Positions 62,908-64,000 of a stretch of 64,000 bases of DNA are shown here, in pieces. The first letter of the stretch is position 1. Every line of letters starts with the position of its first letter. This DNA is from Desulfococcus sp041737845 (GTDB lineage Bacteria > Desulfobacterota > Desulfobacteria > Desulfobacterales > Desulfococcaceae). The stretch covers positions 38,176 to 102,175 of the forward strand of contig NZ_JBGSQX010000116.1 of assembly GCF_041737845.1 (NCBI RefSeq), written 5' to 3'. A model generated the notes under the pieces. That model ran no database searches and was not told the origin of the DNA. It saw only the letters and a program-made list of their open reading frames with translations. The translations under genes and the position numbers were made by a program.

Positions 62908-64000
62908 ATGAAATATACAAAATGGATATGGACCGTCGTTGTCGTCATAATGGTTGTAACCTTCGTGAACCTCAGGCCCCTTCATGCCGGGGAAAATTAT
63001 CGCAAAAAGATCATTCTGTTTTCAGAAAAAACCAAATGGGCGGAGATCCGGGCGTATGCCGTAAAATGGGAGAAGCGCGGGGTCGTGATATCAATGGAGG
63101 TCCCCATCATCAACGGCCTGGTGGCTGGGGTTCCGGAGGGCGTCACCGACGCGGAGTTGGCGGCCGATCGCCGCGTTTCATCGATCGAGACCAATCTGGA
63201 GCTTTCCGGAAACGACGCCGTCAAGGGCCAGGGCGCCAGTTTCATCAAGCCCTTGAAGCGCCCCCCGATGGTGGACGACGCCGCGAATCGGTACGAGGCC
63301 CCCTGGAGTGTTCTCAAGCTTTTTGACCAGCCATACGATAATCGATATTTTTCGGGCTGGCTCACCCTGAACGATATACCTGATGCGGTCATCGATGCCC
63401 TGGGCAAACTGAACGAAACGAAAACATCCATCGCCGTCTTTGACACGGGAATAGACGACATTCATCATTACACCCGGGATATTGTCCAAAAGGGTGTCAA
63501 CGTGGATGAATTCAGTGAAAATGACGGCAGGCTCAAACTCCAGGAGGAAGATTCCTATGACGACAATGGCCACGGAAGCCATATCGCCGGAATTCTGGGT
63601 GCAATTCTGGACAGAGAGCATTCGTGGGGGCAGGAAGCGGATATCGATCTGAATTCGATCAAGGTTCTTGGCGATGACGGGATGGGGTATTTGTCCAATA
63701 TCATCTACGGGCTCCAGTGGGCCATTGATCACGACATCAGAATCGCCAACATGAGCATCGGCTATCGCCAGGACAGCCCGGCGGTGCGGAGGGCGGTCAA
63801 AGAGGCCTCCAAAGCCGGCATCATCATGCTGGCGTCCGTGGGAAATAAATCCAACTACGATCCGAATGTCACGCTGAAAACGACAGCAGACGGCGCTTCG
63901 GCAGACGGGGCTTCGGCAGACGGGGCTTCGGCAGACGGCGCTTCGGCAGACGGCGCTTCGGCGGACGGGGCTTCGGCGGACGGGGCTTCGGCGGACGGGG
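62908..64000 (+). CDS. Secreted subtilisin-like protease, 3' end beyond the window
   Basis: The first 364 codons of an S8 peptidase. A signal peptide (MKYTKWIWTVVVVIMVVTF, to about residue 28) precedes a pro-region of about 140 residues. The catalytic Asp is D179 (AVFDTGID) and the catalytic His is H222 (DNGHGSHIAG). The oxyanion-hole Asn is N313 (LASVGNKS). The catalytic Ser would lie beyond the window. From residue 327 on the frame enters a tandem repeat of the pentapeptide ADGAS that runs to the window edge. The repeat lies between the oxyanion-hole Asn and the expected Ser, a position where other subtilases carry inserted domains. The gene follows an AT-rich spacer after the solute-binding protein gene. 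Confidence 0.88.
   Translation, partial: MKYTKWIWTVVVVIMVVTFVNLRPLHAGENYRKKIILFSEKTKWAEIRAYAVKWEKRGVVISMEVPIINGLVAGVPEGVTDAELAADRRVSSIETNLELSGNDAVKGQGASFIKPLKRPPMVDDAANRYEAPWSVLKLFDQPYDNRYFSGWLTLNDIPDAVIDALGKLNETKTSIAVFDTGIDDIHHYTRDIVQKGVNVDEFSENDGRLKLQEEDSYDDNGHGSHIAGILGAILDREHSWGQEADIDLNSIKVLGDDGMGYLSNIIYGLQWAIDHDIRIANMSIGYRQDSPAVRRAVKEASKAGIIMLASVGNKSNYDPNVTLKTTADGASADGASADGASADGASADGASADGASADGASADG
63886..64000 (+). repeat. 15-base tandem repeat encoding ADGAS
   Basis: Seven full units and ten bases of an eighth of a GCAGACGGSGCTTCG-type repeat, with two variable positions (GCA/GCG and GGC/GGG). It stays in frame with the subtilase. The array continues past the window edge. Confidence 0.95.

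Noticed and set aside
63886..64000. The 15-base array as a CRISPR
   Set aside because: The units are contiguous without spacers, are in frame and encode a pentapeptide.

Overview
The window is chromosomal DNA with high GC content. It probably comes from a deltaproteobacterium in the broad sense (Desulfobacterota-like). This rests on gene order and family content only: tRNA-Leu/tig/clpP/clpX/lon in one run, a NosL-type protein with an ABC transporter, manganese-oxidase-like multicopper proteins, a PEP-CTERM protein, a palindromic repeat of the kind I associate with Desulfobacteraceae genomes, and rdgC next to dnaN-gyrB. No rRNA is present to place the organism.

Layout. 0-3.5 kb (minus): a THUMP-type RNA methyltransferase, a DsbA-like thiol oxidoreductase and a secreted protein of unknown function. 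3.7-11.5 kb (minus): a CusA-type RND pump, NosL, a small membrane-anchored protein, an FtsX/MacB-like permease, an ABC ATPase and a membrane protein with a DsbB-like CxxC-LLQR motif. 12-23.4 kb (plus, divergent from the pump): a giant 1822-residue surface protein, three consecutive secreted cupredoxin proteins and a small secreted protein. 23.6-28.9 kb (plus): a secreted subtilase with Calx-beta and MopE-like modules, a PEP-CTERM protein and a CusB-like adaptor. 28.9-33.1 kb (minus): an orphan receiver domain, a NarL-type regulator and its PAS/GAF sensor kinase. 33.4-37.5 kb (minus): ExbD, ExbB, TonB and a TonB-dependent receptor carrying both halves (CxxxM and HxM) of the OprC copper site. 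A decayed piece of a second copy of the kinase lies just beyond. 38-44.5 kb (minus): tRNA-Asp, tRNA-Val, lon, clpX, clpP, tig and tRNA-Leu. 44.7-51 kb: tRNA-Pro, then on the minus strand rdgC, an unknown gene, dnaN, gyrB and two small genes. 51-58.5 kb: a di-haem cytochrome c peroxidase of lower GC, archease, a PHP-like membrane protein with a glycerophosphodiesterase, and RtcB. 58.8-64 kb (plus): an HD-GYP sensor protein, a family 5 solute-binding protein and a second subtilase cut by the window end inside a 15-base tandem repeat.

Theme. 3.7-37.5 kb reads as an envelope copper system: import receptor with its own energy module, export pump and adaptor, NosL with an ABC transporter, thiol-redox proteins and extracellular multicopper proteins. 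The most unusual element is the multicopper oxidase. The four classical copper-ligand motifs are divided between two adjacent secreted proteins, and the HCH and HSH motifs are exchanged relative to laccase order. The functional links are inferred from family and neighbourhood; no expression or biochemical evidence is available here.
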